Shown in pieces: positions 1 to 8,695 of a DNA stretch of 64,000 nucleotides. Position 1 is the stretch's first letter. Each line of letters opens with the position of its first letter. A program made the translations under genes and the position numbers. Below the pieces are notes generated by a model. That model had not been told where the DNA came from. It did no database searches and saw only the letters and a list, made by a program, of their open reading frames with translations. The stretch comes from Rhodovibrio salinarum DSM 9154 (GTDB lineage: Bacteria > Pseudomonadota > Alphaproteobacteria > Kiloniellales > Rhodovibrionaceae): NCBI RefSeq assembly GCF_000515255.1, contig NZ_KI911559.1:1754824-1818823 (forward strand). Direction: 5' to 3'.

Positions 1-812
1 TCAGGCCGCTGGCGCGGCGGAGCTGGCGCTCGTCCATGTAAAGCGCGCGGTTGACCTCGATCTGCAGGGCGTGGACGTGCGTTTCCGGCCGGCCGTAGTG
101 GCGGGTGACGAAGCCGCCGGAGTAAGGCGTGTTGTGGGTGACGTGGTAACCTTGGCTCGCCAGGATTTCGTGCACCAACCGGGGGATTTCCGGGTTGCAC
201 GCCTGGCCGTGGCAATCCCCCAGGACGAAATCGACCCGGCGATGGCCGGCGTCGCGGTCCATCGGGCCGCCGATCGACGGCATGGAATGACAGTCGATCA
301 GGATCGCCCCGCCGAAACGCGCCTTGGTGTCGTCGAGTAGCTGGCGCAGCGTGGTGTGATAGGGCCAGTAGTAGCTCCGGATGCGCCGCAGCGCCTCGGC
401 GAACGACAACTTGTCCTGATAGATGTCCGCGCCGTTTGCGACCACCCGCGCGATCGTGCCCAGACCCGCGGCCACCCGCGGGCTGCGGGTGTTGGCATAG
501 GCGGGCAGGGGGTCGACGAACATTCGGGGGTCCAGTTCGAACGGTTCCCGGTTGGCGTCGACGTAGGCGCGCGGGAAGTTCGCCCGCAATAGCGGCGCGC
601 CCAGTTCGGGGGCGCTGGCGAAGATCTCGTCGACGAAGCCATCCTCGCTGCGGCGCAGGCTGAGCCGGTCCAGACGCGAGGACTCGACGAACGCCGGCGG
701 ATAGTGCCGGCCGCTGTGCGGGGAAGCGAGGACCAGCGGCAGGGTCTGCGTCTCCGGCGCCAGCACCTCGCACGGGCGCTCGATCTCGCAGGGCTCTATT
801 TCCGCTTCCATC
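1..812 (-). CDS. N-formylglutamate amidohydrolase family protein (3' end beyond window)
   Basis: About 270 codons are visible. The frame is open through base 1, so the C-terminus lies outside the window. The family hydrolyses N-formylglutamate to glutamate and formate, the last step of one histidine degradation route, and uses a metal. The translation shows the SPHSG motif near residue 30, a DCHSMPS motif after mid-protein and a histidine-rich tail (TRHYGRPETHVHALQIEVN), all typical of the family. I chose the ATG at 812 because it precedes the conserved core by the usual distance and no ATG lies shortly upstream; a GAGG sits about 13 bases before it. It is divergent from cpdR. This neighbour pair recurs in alphaproteobacteria, so the role may be general metabolism rather than a dedicated hut operon: no hutH or hutU is nearby. 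Substrate is inferred from family only. Confidence 0.85.
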
Positions 813-1115
813 GACGTGTGCGTCTCGACCTCTTGGGGATGCCGGGCGCGGCGGCGCGCCCTCGACGGTGTCAGAGTGTTACGGAATCGCGACCCGCCTG
901 TCACCCCAAGCTGGGCTTCGCGGAGCTATGGAGGTGGTGCGGTTGCCATTGGCTCCGGCGTCTGCAAGGCCCTTATGCCGAAGGCGACATGGCGCCCGGC
1001 GTGCCATCCGGCAAGCGCGGATGTCGCGGGCGCGGTACGGCGGTGAAGGTATGGTGCCTGGCACCGCGCTGCTGCAGGATGCCAGAGGTGACAAGGACGG
1101 ATAGGGATTTGGCGG
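813..1115. other. Intergenic region between divergent amidohydrolase and cpdR
   Basis: About 300 bases separate the divergent starts. It must hold both promoters, but I see no convincing -35/-10 pair, no strong palindrome and no RNA gene. Confidence 0.5.
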
Positions 1116-1493
1116 GTGGCGCGGATTCTCTTGGCGGAAGACGATACGGGATTGCGCAACGTGCTGACCGCGGCCCTGCGCAAGGCCGGGCACAAAGTCG
1201 ATGCGGTCGATTGCGGGCGAAGCGGCCATGCCCGGATACATCTGCAGCGCTACGACCTGCTGCTGGCCGATGTCGTCATGCCCGGCATGGATGGGATTGA
1301 ACTGGCCCGGCGTGCCGGACGGCGCTGGCCCGGGATTCGGGTGATGTTCATCACCGGCTTCGCCGCCGTCGCGCTCAGCCCACGCAACGACCCGCCGGCG
1401 GACGCACGGGTGCTGTCCAAGCCCTTCCATTTGAACGACCTGACCCGTCAGGTCGAAGAGGTCCTCGCTGTCGAGACGACGCCGGGCGCCTGA
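1116..1493 (+). CDS. cpdR: CpdR-type single-domain response regulator
   Basis: A stand-alone receiver domain of 125 residues with no output domain. The acidic pocket is E8/D9/D10, the phosphoacceptor is D52 (LLLADVVMPGMDG), the switch threonine is T80 (FITGF) and the conserved lysine is K102 (SKPFH). The stretches LADVVMPGMDGIELARRA, MFITGFAAVAL and LSKPFHL match CpdR closely. In Caulobacter, unphosphorylated CpdR directs ClpXP to the cell pole and primes degradation of cell-cycle substrates, and the CckA-ChpT relay phosphorylates it. Initiation is at GTG, with an AGGGA about 8 bases upstream. It lies between the divergent amidohydrolase and tRNA-Val, a neighbourhood I recall as common for cpdR. 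Function in this organism is inferred. Confidence 0.9.
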   Translation: MARILLAEDDTGLRNVLTAALRKAGHKVDAVDCGRSGHARIHLQRYDLLLADVVMPGMDGIELARRAGRRWPGIRVMFITGFAAVALSPRNDPPADARVLSKPFHLNDLTRQVEEVLAVETTPGA

Positions 1494-1663
1494 GGGCTGC
1501 CCCGGCCGTTCCAACTCCCCGTGCTGTCCGGCACCGCCCGACGACTCGGGTCGGATTGCGCCGGCGTGACATCACCCCCCTTGCACAGCCCCGCGCACGG
1601 TGGTAAGCGAGCGACCGCGATAGCGGCGGGAGTCGGAAGGTGCGCCGCCCGCCATCGCGGGAT

Positions 1664-1738
1664 GGGCGTGTAGCTCAGCGGGAGAGCGCCTCGTTGACAT
1701 CGAGGAGGTCCCAGGTTCAATCCCTGGCACGCCCACCA
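1664..1738 (+). tRNA. tRNA-Val (anticodon GAC)
   Basis: The 75-base cloverleaf is complete. A 7-bp acceptor stem GGGCGTG pairs with CACGCCC. The D arm is GCTC/GAGC, the anticodon arm CCTCG/CGAGG encloses loop TTGACAT, and the T arm CCAGG/CCTGG encloses TTCAATC. The anticodon GAC is at 1696-1698. The 3' CCA (1736-1738) is encoded. It decodes GUC/GUU valine codons. Confidence 0.97.
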
Positions 1739-1836
1739 TTTCGTTTCGGTTCCCTGTGCATTCCTGATTCCTTGCCGTGCGCCGCGTTCGCCGGAGAAGG
1801 CTTGCGTTTGCGCCCGGCCGCGAACCACAAAGGCGT

Positions 1837-2607
1837 ATGACACAGACGCTGAACACCCTCGTCACCGGCGATGGGCCGCCGCTGGTCGTGCTGCACGGCT
1901 TGTTCGGGCAGGCGAAGAACTGGGCGACGATCGCCAAGGGGCTGGCCGACGGCCGGCGGGTGATCGCTGCTGACTTGCGCAACCACGGTGCTTCGCCCTG
2001 GTCGGACGAGATGACCTATCCCGCCATGGCGGACGACGTCGCCGGGCTGATCGAACAGCTGCCGGAAGGCCGGGCGGAGGTGCTGGGCCACTCCATGGGC
2101 GGCAAGGCGGCGATGGTGTTGGCGCTCACCCGGCCCGAGCTGGTCGACCGGCTGATCGTCGCCGACATCGCGCCCATGGCCTATTCCGGCGGTTCGCTGT
2201 TGCCGTTCGTCGACGCCATGCTGGCGGTCGATCCCGCCCGCCACGACAGCCGCAAGAGCGTCGAACAGGAGTTGAAGCGCGCGGTCCAGGATCCGGGCAT
2301 CCGGCAATTTCTGCTGTCCAACCTGACCCGTGGCGACTCCGGCTTTCGCTGGACCCTGAACCTCTCGACGCTCCGGGCCGCGATGGACACGCTGGCCGGT
2401 TGGCCGGACGTTGACGGCCGGTACGATGGCGCGACCCTGTTCCTGGCAGGCGCGCGCTCGGACTACGTCACCGAGGCGGCGCGGCCTGCGATCGACCGGC
2501 ATTTTCCCAATGCGCAGATCACGCGCGTGCCGGCCGGTCACTGGGTCCACGCCGAGGCGCCGCAAGCCACGCTCACCGCCCTGCGCGCGTTTCTGGAGTT
2601 GGAGTGA
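1837..2607 (+). CDS. Alpha/beta-fold hydrolase (YbfF-like esterase)
   Basis: A 256-residue alpha/beta hydrolase. The N-terminal LVVLHGLFGQAKNW carries the oxyanion-hole HG motif. The nucleophile elbow is GHSMGG with S86. The likely acid is the aspartate of AGARSDYV and the base the histidine of PAGHWVH near the C-terminus. Length and the motifs ADLRNHGASPWSDEMTY and KAAMVLALTRPE match the YbfF family of broad acyl-ester/thioesterases. The ATG at 1837 is preferred over an upstream in-frame ATG at 1777, because the intervening residues are basic and non-conserved and would run close to the tRNA end. Physiological substrate unknown. Confidence 0.85.
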   Translation: MTQTLNTLVTGDGPPLVVLHGLFGQAKNWATIAKGLADGRRVIAADLRNHGASPWSDEMTYPAMADDVAGLIEQLPEGRAEVLGHSMGGKAAMVLALTRPELVDRLIVADIAPMAYSGGSLLPFVDAMLAVDPARHDSRKSVEQELKRAVQDPGIRQFLLSNLTRGDSGFRWTLNLSTLRAAMDTLAGWPDVDGRYDGATLFLAGARSDYVTEAARPAIDRHFPNAQITRVPAGHWVHAEAPQATLTALRAFLELE

Positions 2608-2660
2608 GACCGAGGCCGGCCTCGCCTTCCGGCAGCGTGCCGGTGCGCGGATCGGTTGGC

Positions 2661-3320
2661 TTATCCGCGGGTCATCTGGCCGGCCTGATAGGCGGCGCAC
2701 AGGTCGGATAGGGGACAGATCGGGCACTTGGGCGCACGGGCTGTGCAGATCTGCTTGGCAAAGGTGATCAGCCAGATGTGACCGTCGCGTTTGGCCCAGC
2801 CGGGGGCACACGCGTCGAGTTGCTGGGCGGTCTGTTCCTCGGTCTTGCCGTGGGCGAGGCCGAGGCGGTTGCAGACCCGGTGGACATGGGTGTCGACGGC
2901 GATCGCCTCCTGCCCGAACGAGAACCGCAGCACGATGTCCGCGCATTTGCGTCCGATTCCGGGCAGCTCCATCAAGCCCTTGCGGGTGCGCGGAATCTCG
3001 CCACCGCGATCGCGGACCGCTGCCGCCAGACGCCTCAGGTTGCGGGTCTTGGCATTGTACAGCCCGCAGGGCTTGATCGCGGCGGCGATCTCCGCGTCGG
3101 GCAGGGCGAGGATGCTTTCGGGCGTGTCGGCCAGCTGGAACAGGGCGGTCTTTGCCTTGGCCGTGTTGCTGTCGCGGCTCTGCGCGGACAGCAGGCAGGC
3201 GACCAGCGCGCGGAAGTGCTCAACCTCCTCCTTGACGTGCGGGCGGCGCTCGCCCTCCGGCACGTGATAGCGCGCGTGCAGGCGTTCGAAGAGGCTTTGG
3301 ATCTGAGGCTGGGTGAGCAT
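2661..3320 (-). CDS. nth: Endonuclease III (DNA glycosylase/AP lyase)
   Basis: A base-excision repair enzyme that removes oxidised pyrimidines and cleaves abasic sites. It has 219 residues, the normal length. The helix-hairpin-helix LPGIGRK provides the catalytic lysine (K125), followed by the catalytic aspartate in AVDTHVHR (D143). The C-terminal 4Fe-4S cluster ligands C194, C201, C204 and C210 have the C-x6-C-x2-C-x5-C spacing of the family. It converges on the hydrolase gene at 2607 and is followed on the same strand by no close partner. All key residues are present. Confidence 0.96.
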   Translation of the reverse strand: MLTQPQIQSLFERLHARYHVPEGERRPHVKEEVEHFRALVACLLSAQSRDSNTAKAKTALFQLADTPESILALPDAEIAAAIKPCGLYNAKTRNLRRLAAAVRDRGGEIPRTRKGLMELPGIGRKCADIVLRFSFGQEAIAVDTHVHRVCNRLGLAHGKTEEQTAQQLDACAPGWAKRDGHIWLITFAKQICTARAPKCPICPLSDLCAAYQAGQMTRG

Positions 3321-3356
3321 AATGCCGGGGAAGCTGGGGCAGGTGGGGGCCTGCGT

Positions 3357-4418
3357 CTAGGCGCTTGCCCCGGCGGCGCGTTGTTCGGGGAGGACGATGT
3401 TCATGTGTTGCTCGATCATCAGCGCGGTCTCAAGCGCCCGGCGGCCGTCATCGCCGGTCACCATCGGTTTGCCGCCGTGGCGCAGCACGTCGATGAAGGC
3501 CGCCAGCTCCTGGCCCAGGTTGTCGTTGATCAAGGCGCGCCGGCCGCTGATCGAGCCGTTGACGTAGGGCAACTGCGGCTCAATCGCGCCCAGGCGGGAG
3601 TGGCTGCAGGTGCGTGCCAGGAAGTCGATGTCGATTGTGCCGTCCGCCTGGACGATCCGCGCGCGCCGGCTCCGCCCCTCGCTGGCGCGGCTGGCGACCA
3701 AGCGCACCGTGCAGCCGTTGGCGTAGTACAGCGTGACGTCGGCTTCATCCGGGTAGTCGGTGACCGATGGCGCGCCCAGCCCGATCACGCCGGTGATCCG
3801 CGTACGCACCAGGGACTGGGCCAGATCGATATCGTGGATCATCAGGTCGGTGACCACCGAGCAATCCAGGCTGCGCCCGGTAAACGGGCCCATGCGCTCG
3901 CAGTAGATGTCGGTGGGCGCGCTTGCCATGCTCGCCAGTCCGACCTGTGCGGCGAAGAAGCGTTCCTGGTGGCCGACCTGCAGGAGCATGCCGCGTGCGT
4001 CGGCCAGCGCGATTAGCGCGTCGGCCTGCTGCAGGGTCGCGGTCATCGGCTTTTCCACCAGCACGTGGATGCCGTTCTCCAGGCAGGTGCGGGCAACCTC
4101 GTAGTGCGTCGAGGTGGGCGTTGCGATGCTCAGCGCATCGACCTGATCGATGACCGCATCCAGTCGGTCGTAGGCGGGGCAGCCATAGGGCTCGGCCACG
4201 GCGCGGGCGCGCTCGATGTCGATGTCGATCACCGCGCTTAACGCGCATCCTTCGAGCGCGGCGTATTTGGCGGCATGGAAGCGCCCGAAATAGCCGACGC
4301 CGACAACGCCAACACGCAAGGGGCGGTCGCGCTCGCTGGAAACGGAGATGATCCCCTCCCATAGACGGTTGGGTGTGGCATGCCGGGGTACCGATAGGGC
4401 GGGACTCGGAAAAGGCAT
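3357..4418 (-). CDS. Gfo/Idh/MocA family NAD(P)-dependent oxidoreductase
   Basis: Encodes 353 residues. The Rossmann motif VGVVGVGYFGRFHAAKY starts near residue 36, the EKP motif with the catalytic lysine is mid-domain (VLVEKPMTATLQQAD), and VTDLMIHDIDLAQ is the family's signature in the substrate domain. The family oxidises or reduces sugar and cyclitol hydroxyls. The closest motif pattern I know is the UDP-N-acetylglucosamine 3-dehydrogenase type (GnnA), which prepares amide-linked lipid A sugars, but no gnnB or lpx gene is here to support it. About 34 residues precede the Rossmann fold, longer than usual. No alternative ATG exists, so the true start could be a TTG at about residue 34. Transcribed divergently from cox11. 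Confidence 0.8.
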   Translation of the reverse strand: MPFPSPALSVPRHATPNRLWEGIISVSSERDRPLRVGVVGVGYFGRFHAAKYAALEGCALSAVIDIDIERARAVAEPYGCPAYDRLDAVIDQVDALSIATPTSTHYEVARTCLENGIHVLVEKPMTATLQQADALIALADARGMLLQVGHQERFFAAQVGLASMASAPTDIYCERMGPFTGRSLDCSVVTDLMIHDIDLAQSLVRTRITGVIGLGAPSVTDYPDEADVTLYYANGCTVRLVASRASEGRSRRARIVQADGTIDIDFLARTCSHSRLGAIEPQLPYVNGSISGRRALINDNLGQELAAFIDVLRHGGKPMVTGDDGRRALETALMIEQHMNIVLPEQRAAGASA

Positions 4419-4709
4419 ACCTCAATATTTGTTGGCACAGTACTGAGTGTTGGCCCGCTGCTCAATGTTGCGCATTTGTGATTCAGCGCGTGGGGGCTAC
4501 CCGCCCGGCGAGACGAAATGTCGCAGAAGCCATAAGGAGACGGCGGGATTCCAGGCCATAGACGATGCGCGGGCAGAGGGGCGCGCGGTCCATATGTGAC
4601 ACACGCTTTACACGTCGCTGCGCGGCCGCCATCTCCCGGCAACCTCTAACCTGCCACGGGCTATGCACCGCGGTTCCTGAGCGCGAAGGACTGAAAGGAG
4701 CGAGTGGGG

Positions 4710-5375
4710 ATGGCGACTCCCGCCCAAGACCGTCGTCGCACCCTGAAGACTGTGTTGCCGTTGATCGGCATCCTGTGCGCAATGGGGGTGCTGATGTATT
4801 ACGCGGTGCCGCTCTACAACATGTTCTGCCAGGTGACCGGTATTGGCGGCACCACCCAGCGGGCGACGGCCGGGCAGGCGGTCGAGCGGGTCGACCGCGA
4901 GATCACGGTGCAGTTCGCCACCCAGGTGCAGCCTGACCTGCCCTGGGAATTCTGGCCCGAGCAGCGCAAGGTTACGATCGACCTGGGCGAACGGAAAACG
5001 GTCTATTTCCGCGCCAAGTCCAACGCCGACCGCGCAATCGTGGGCCATGCCGCCTATAACGTCACGCCGCTCAAGGTCGGGAAGTACGTCAACAAGATTC
5101 AGTGCTTCTGCTTCACCGAGGAGAAGCTGGACGCGGGCGAGAGCGTGCGCATGCCCGTCGAGCTGTTCGTGTCCCCGCAACTTGCCAAGGATGTCGATAC
5201 CGACGAGGTGCGGACGGTGACCTTGTCCTACACTTTCTTCGAATCGACGAATCCGGACGGTGCCAAGGACCTGAAGCGTCTCGATACGCCCGCCGGTGAC
5301 GCGGATGCCGATGGCGGGATGAATTTCCCGAGCGCGCAGGACGAGGCGTCGGATTCCGGTGGGAACCCGTCCTGA
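4710..5375 (+). CDS. ctaG: Cytochrome c oxidase assembly protein, copper delivery (Cox11/CtaG)
   Basis: Cox11 is a membrane-anchored periplasmic protein that delivers copper to the CuB site of cytochrome oxidase subunit I. Here it has 221 residues: a single TM segment at about 15-34, then a beta-rich domain. It has the copper-binding pair in IQCFCFTEEKL (C132, C134 from this start) and a third conserved cysteine in YNMFCQVTG (C40). AAGGAG at 4695-4700 lies 9 bases before the ATG at 4710 but only 3 before a GTG at 4704, so I start at the ATG. Unusually, no coxA, coxB, ctaB or coxC gene flanks it, so it is an orphan in this window. Confidence 0.95.
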   Translation: MATPAQDRRRTLKTVLPLIGILCAMGVLMYYAVPLYNMFCQVTGIGGTTQRATAGQAVERVDREITVQFATQVQPDLPWEFWPEQRKVTIDLGERKTVYFRAKSNADRAIVGHAAYNVTPLKVGKYVNKIQCFCFTEEKLDAGESVRMPVELFVSPQLAKDVDTDEVRTVTLSYTFFESTNPDGAKDLKRLDTPAGDADADGGMNFPSAQDEASDSGGNPS

Positions 5376-5513
5376 GGGAAACGGTTGGACCGCCCCAGGC
5401 GCGAGGATCGTATTTACCTTCCCTTTACCGCGATCCGGCAGGCTCGCGCGGGGTTGACCGTGCCGCGCCAGCAGCCGCTGGCGGCACGGTTCGTGGGTCT
5501 TTAGGTGGATCGA

Positions 5514-6488
5514 ATGGCGGACACCAAAGCTGGCAACGGAATGCGGATCCCGGTCGCGTTGGCGCGCCAGGGGAAGATTCCGTGGTCGTTGCGCTTGAAG
5601 GCGTGGTGGAACGGGTATCAGATCCGTCTGCCCGATATACCGCCGGAGACGGTCGAGACCGAGTTGCCCGACCATGAGGTCCGCGCGCCGGAAAAGGTCC
5701 TGCCCTGGGACGACGAGCGGATCAGCCTGGTTCAGGACGTCTGGGGTCCCGGGTTCGACCGCCCCGGCGGCGAGGCGGATGTGCTCACGCTGCTGAAGCC
5801 CATCGGCCTGGACCCCAAGATGACCTTGATGGAACTTGGGGCCGGTCTGGGCGGGGCGACACGGACGGTCAGTAAGGAGTTCAACGTCTGGATCGCCGGT
5901 ATCGAGAGCGATCCTGATCTCGCGCGTGCGGGGCAGAAGCTGTCCGAGATTGCTGGCCTGGCCAAGAAGGCGCCGATCCACGCCGAAGGGCTGCGCGAGA
6001 TCGAAATCAAGCCGGGCAGCCTCAACGTGCTGTTCGCCCGTGAGGCCTTCGTAAGCGTCCCCGACAAAACACGTCTGCTGCACACCATCGAGAAAGGGCT
6101 CAAGACGAACGGCCAACTGCTGTTCACCGATTACGTCCTCTCAGCAGTTGGCAACCGCAGCCCGGAGCTGGACGCCTGGCGCGATGGCGAGCCGGAGACG
6201 CCGGCGCCGTGGGCGGTGTCGGACTGGCTGGAAGCGCTGAAGGAGTTGAAGTTAGAGGTCCGCATCAAGGAGGATCGCAGCCACCATCATATCGCCGCGG
6301 CGAAGCACGGCTGGGCCAGCTTCATGGAGCATGCCGCGCACGACGGGCGTCTTGAGCGTTACGGCCAACTGGCGTTGGATGAATGCGACCTCTGGACCCG
6401 CCGGTTGAACGCGTTGGAAAGCGGCGCGCTGCGCGTCTATCGCTTCCACGCGATCAAGCGTGGCGCCGCCACCCTGTCGGACTGGTAA
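5514..6488 (+). CDS. Class I SAM-dependent methyltransferase
   Basis: Encodes 324 residues. The central region carries SAM motif [14 protein letters not shown], followed by an acidic loop [11 protein letters not shown] (motif II) and [16 protein letters not shown], the usual position of motif IV. The first 90 residues are an unassigned N-terminal region rich in W and P. The C-terminal 60 residues are helical. ATG 5514 is chosen because AGGTGG (5503-5508) sits 5 bases upstream; a GTG at 5505 overlaps that site. Substrate cannot be told from sequence. It stands between cox11 and rpmJ without evident operon partners. Confidence 0.75.
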   Translation: MADTKAGNGMRIPVALARQGKIPWSLRLKAWWNGYQIRLPDIPPETVETELPDHEVRAPEKVLPWDDERISLVQDVWGPGFDRPGGEADVLTLLKPIGLDPKMTLMELGAGLGGATRTVSKEFNVWIAGIESDPDLARAGQKLSEIAGLAKKAPIHAEGLREIEIKPGSLNVLFAREAFVSVPDKTRLLHTIEKGLKTNGQLLFTDYVLSAVGNRSPELDAWRDGEPETPAPWAVSDWLEALKELKLEVRIKEDRSHHHIAAAKHGWASFMEHAAHDGRLERYGQLALDECDLWTRRLNALESGALRVYRFHAIKRGAATLSDW

Positions 6489-6685
6489 GCGCCACCGATC
6501 TTGAAGGAGTCTCCCGCGCAGCCGCGCTTGACGGGAGCGGGGGCGGCCACTATGGTCCGCCGCCGAATTGGCCGGGGTGCGCGCGTCCCACAGCCTTGGT
6601 GACGGGGCGAAGCGACGGCGCCGACCGGAGATCGCAATCCGATAACCTTACAACCAGCCACGCGTCAGCCGGAACGCCAACAGCC

Positions 6686-6811
6686 ATGAAGATTCGCAAT
6701 TCCCTGCGCACCGCGAAGAAGCGGGACAAGAACTGCCGCGTCATCCGCCGCCGCGGGCGTACCTACGTGATCAACAAGAAGAACCCGCGTCTGAAGGCCC
6801 GCCAGGGCTAA
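6686..6811 (+). CDS. rpmJ: 50S ribosomal protein L36, zinc-independent type
   Basis: A 41-residue, strongly basic protein ending in RLKARQG. It starts [20 protein letters not shown] and continues [15 protein letters not shown]. The canonical zinc-binding C-x2-C-x12-C-x4-H pattern is absent: only one cysteine is present, so this is the 'C-minus' L36 typical of alphaproteobacteria. It is a monocistronic gene closed by a strong hairpin at 6869-6910. Its small size makes it easy to miss, but the match is clear. Confidence 0.95.
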   Translation: MKIRNSLRTAKKRDKNCRVIRRRGRTYVINKKNPRLKARQG

Positions 6812-6868
6812 CAGCCAACAGTTGACGCCGCGCGCCCGAGAACGGGCGGCACGGCGTTCAACGAACGC

Positions 6869-6910
6869 GCAAAGAAGCCGCGTCGGGATCGCCCGGCGCG
6901 GCTTCTTTGC
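6869..6910 (+). terminator. Hairpin terminator downstream of rpmJ
   Basis: A perfect 14-bp inverted repeat GCAAAGAAGCCGCG / CGCGGCTTCTTTGC (arms 6869-6882 and 6897-6910) with a 14-base loop. No long T tract follows, but stem strength and position after rpmJ support termination. Confidence 0.75.
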
Positions 6911-6953
6911 GTTGTGGGGGCAGCGGCGCTGGCCGATTGTGACGGCAATCAGG

Positions 6954-6983
6954 TTGACCTTGCGCACGCGCCGGCCACATACT
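6954..6983 (+). promoter_or_regulatory. Putative sigma70-type promoter of glcDEF
   Basis: TTGACC at 6954-6959 (5 of 6 to consensus) and CATACT at 6978-6983 (4 of 6) are 18 bases apart. The predicted start, near 6990, falls inside the palindrome at 6984-7012, the classic place for a repressor site. Confidence 0.5.
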
Positions 6984-7012
6984 GCATGCAACTGGTACTA
7001 CCAGTTGCATGC
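6984..7012. promoter_or_regulatory. GntR/FadR-subfamily operator upstream of glcD
   Basis: A 29-base palindrome with 14-base perfect arms GCATGCAACTGGTA and TACCAGTTGCATGC around one central base. Its core AACTGGT-ACT-ACCAGTT fits the TNGT-N3-ACNA consensus of FadR-subfamily GntR regulators such as PdhR, LldR and GlcC. The same CTGGT-N3-ACCAG core recurs at 23300-23312, before a gntR gene. Confidence 0.75.
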
Positions 7013-7197
7013 GCACCGTCTCCTGGAGGTGCGGCTGGACCTGCCGGGCGACCGGCCAAATTCGCGCAAGATCGGCGCGCGGGTGGATGAAACCACCTGT
7101 CGAACGTCGGCGTTTATCATCACTCCGGCACTTCAGAAGGCGTGCACCTAGCGCGCGGCTTGCGGCCGGAGCGACGATTATGCGGAGGTAGACGACC

Positions 7198-8688
7198 TTG
7201 GTCTCGATGCCCGAGCCCAAGCGCGAGATTCTCGACCGGCAGGACGAGATCGTCGCGCGCCTGAGGGAAATCGTGCCCGGCGAGGGCGTGATCGTGCACG
7301 CAGCGGAAAAGCGGGCCTACGAGTCCGACGGCCTGACCGCTTACCGCACGTCGCCGATGGTCGTGGTGCTGCCCAGTACCGTCGATCAGATCAGCCAGAT
7401 CATGGCGTACTGCAACGACCTTGGCATCCGGGTGGTGCCGCGCGGGGCGGGGACGTCGCTGTCGGGCGGCGCGCTGCCGCTGGAAGACGGCATCCTGCTG
7501 GGCCTGGGCAAGTTCAACCAGATCCTCGAGGTCGACTACGATAACCGCTGCGTCGTCGCGCAACCCGGCGTGACCAACCTGGGCATTACCAAGGCCGTGG
7601 AGCACGAGGGCTTCTACTACGCCCCGGATCCTTCCTCCCAGATCGCCTGTTCGATCGGCGGCAACATCGCGGAGAATTCGGGCGGTGTGCACTGCCTGAA
7701 GTACGGTCTGACCACGAACAACGTGCTGGGCGTGCAGATGGTGCTGATCGACGGCACCGTGGTGCGTCTGGGCGGCAAGCATCTGGACAGCGAGGGCTAC
7801 GATCTCCTCGGCCTGATCACCGGGTCGGAAGGCCTGTTGGGCGTGGTGACCGAGGTTACGGTACGCATCCTGAAAGCCCCGGAAAGCGCGCGGGCCGTCC
7901 TGCTTGGCTTCCCGTCGAACGAACAGGCTGGCGATACGGTGGCCGGCATCATCGCCAGCGGCATCGTGCCGGCGGGCGTGGAGATGATGGACAAGGTCGC
8001 CATCCAGGCCGCCGAAGACTTTGTCAGGGCTGGCTATCCGCTCGACGTCGAGGCGCTGTTGATCTGCGAACTCGACGGTCCGGAGAGCGAGGTCGACGAG
8101 CTGCTCGCCCGCGTCTCCCGGATCGCGCAGGACAACGGCGCCAGTTACGAGCGTGTCAGCCAGGACGATGAGGAACGCGCCAAGTTCTGGGCCGGCCGCA
8201 AGGCGGCCTTCCCCGCCGTGGGCCGGGTCACCCCCGACTACTACTGCATGGACGGCACGATCCCGCGCCACCAGCTGGCGCACGTGCTGGCCCGCATGCG
8301 CGAGATGTCGGAGCACTACCAACTGGGGGTGGCCAACGTCTTCCACGCCGGCGACGGCAACCTGCACCCGCTGATCATGTACGACGCCAACGAGGGCAAT
8401 CAGCTGGAGCGCGCGGAGGAGTTCGGCGCGGATATCCTGAAGCTGTGCGTTCAGGTCGGCGGCGTGCTGACCGGCGAGCACGGCGTCGGCGTCGAGAAGC
8501 GCGATCTGATGGGGGAGATGTTCACCCAGATCGATCTCGACATGCAGCAGCGCGTCAAGTGCGCGTTTGACCGCGACGGTCTGCTCAACCCGGGCAAGAT
8601 GTTCCCCACGCTCTCCAACTGCGCGGAGATGGGGAAGATGCACATCCATCGCGGCAAGCTGCCGTTCCCGGACATTCCCCGGTTCTGA
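7198..8688 (+). CDS. glcD: Glycolate oxidase FAD-binding subunit GlcD
   Basis: Encodes 496 residues, the FAD-linked dehydrogenase subunit that oxidises glycolate (or lactate-like 2-hydroxy acids) to glyoxylate. The PP-loop of the vanillyl-alcohol-oxidase fold is RVVPRGAGTSLSGGALP near residue 80; GGNIAENSGGVHCLKYG and GSEGLLGVVTE follow, and the C-terminal HAGDGNLHP and GEHGVGVEK are conserved in GlcD. GGAGG at 7184-7188 lies 9 bases before a TTG at 7198, whereas the ATG at 7207 would be 18 bases away, so TTG is the likely start. It is first in glcDEF and sits under the GntR-type operator at 6984-7012. FAD is bound here, and GlcE and GlcF complete the enzyme. Confidence 0.95.
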   Translation: MVSMPEPKREILDRQDEIVARLREIVPGEGVIVHAAEKRAYESDGLTAYRTSPMVVVLPSTVDQISQIMAYCNDLGIRVVPRGAGTSLSGGALPLEDGILLGLGKFNQILEVDYDNRCVVAQPGVTNLGITKAVEHEGFYYAPDPSSQIACSIGGNIAENSGGVHCLKYGLTTNNVLGVQMVLIDGTVVRLGGKHLDSEGYDLLGLITGSEGLLGVVTEVTVRILKAPESARAVLLGFPSNEQAGDTVAGIIASGIVPAGVEMMDKVAIQAAEDFVRAGYPLDVEALLICELDGPESEVDELLARVSRIAQDNGASYERVSQDDEERAKFWAGRKAAFPAVGRVTPDYYCMDGTIPRHQLAHVLARMREMSEHYQLGVANVFHAGDGNLHPLIMYDANEGNQLERAEEFGADILKLCVQVGGVLTGEHGVGVEKRDLMGEMFTQIDLDMQQRVKCAFDRDGLLNPGKMFPTLSNCAEMGKMHIHRGKLPFPDIPRF

Positions 8689-8695
8689 GCGCGCC

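Larger units (their letters stand above)
6812..7197 (+). other. rpmJ-glcD intergenic region
   Basis: This 386-base stretch holds the rpmJ terminator, then a promoter and operator for glcD. No further gene is visible. Confidence 0.7.

Noticed and set aside
1664-1738. tRNA gene as attachment site of an integrated element
   Set aside because: No integrase, direct repeat of the tRNA 3' end or atypical gene cluster lies beside it; cpdR and a hydrolase flank it.
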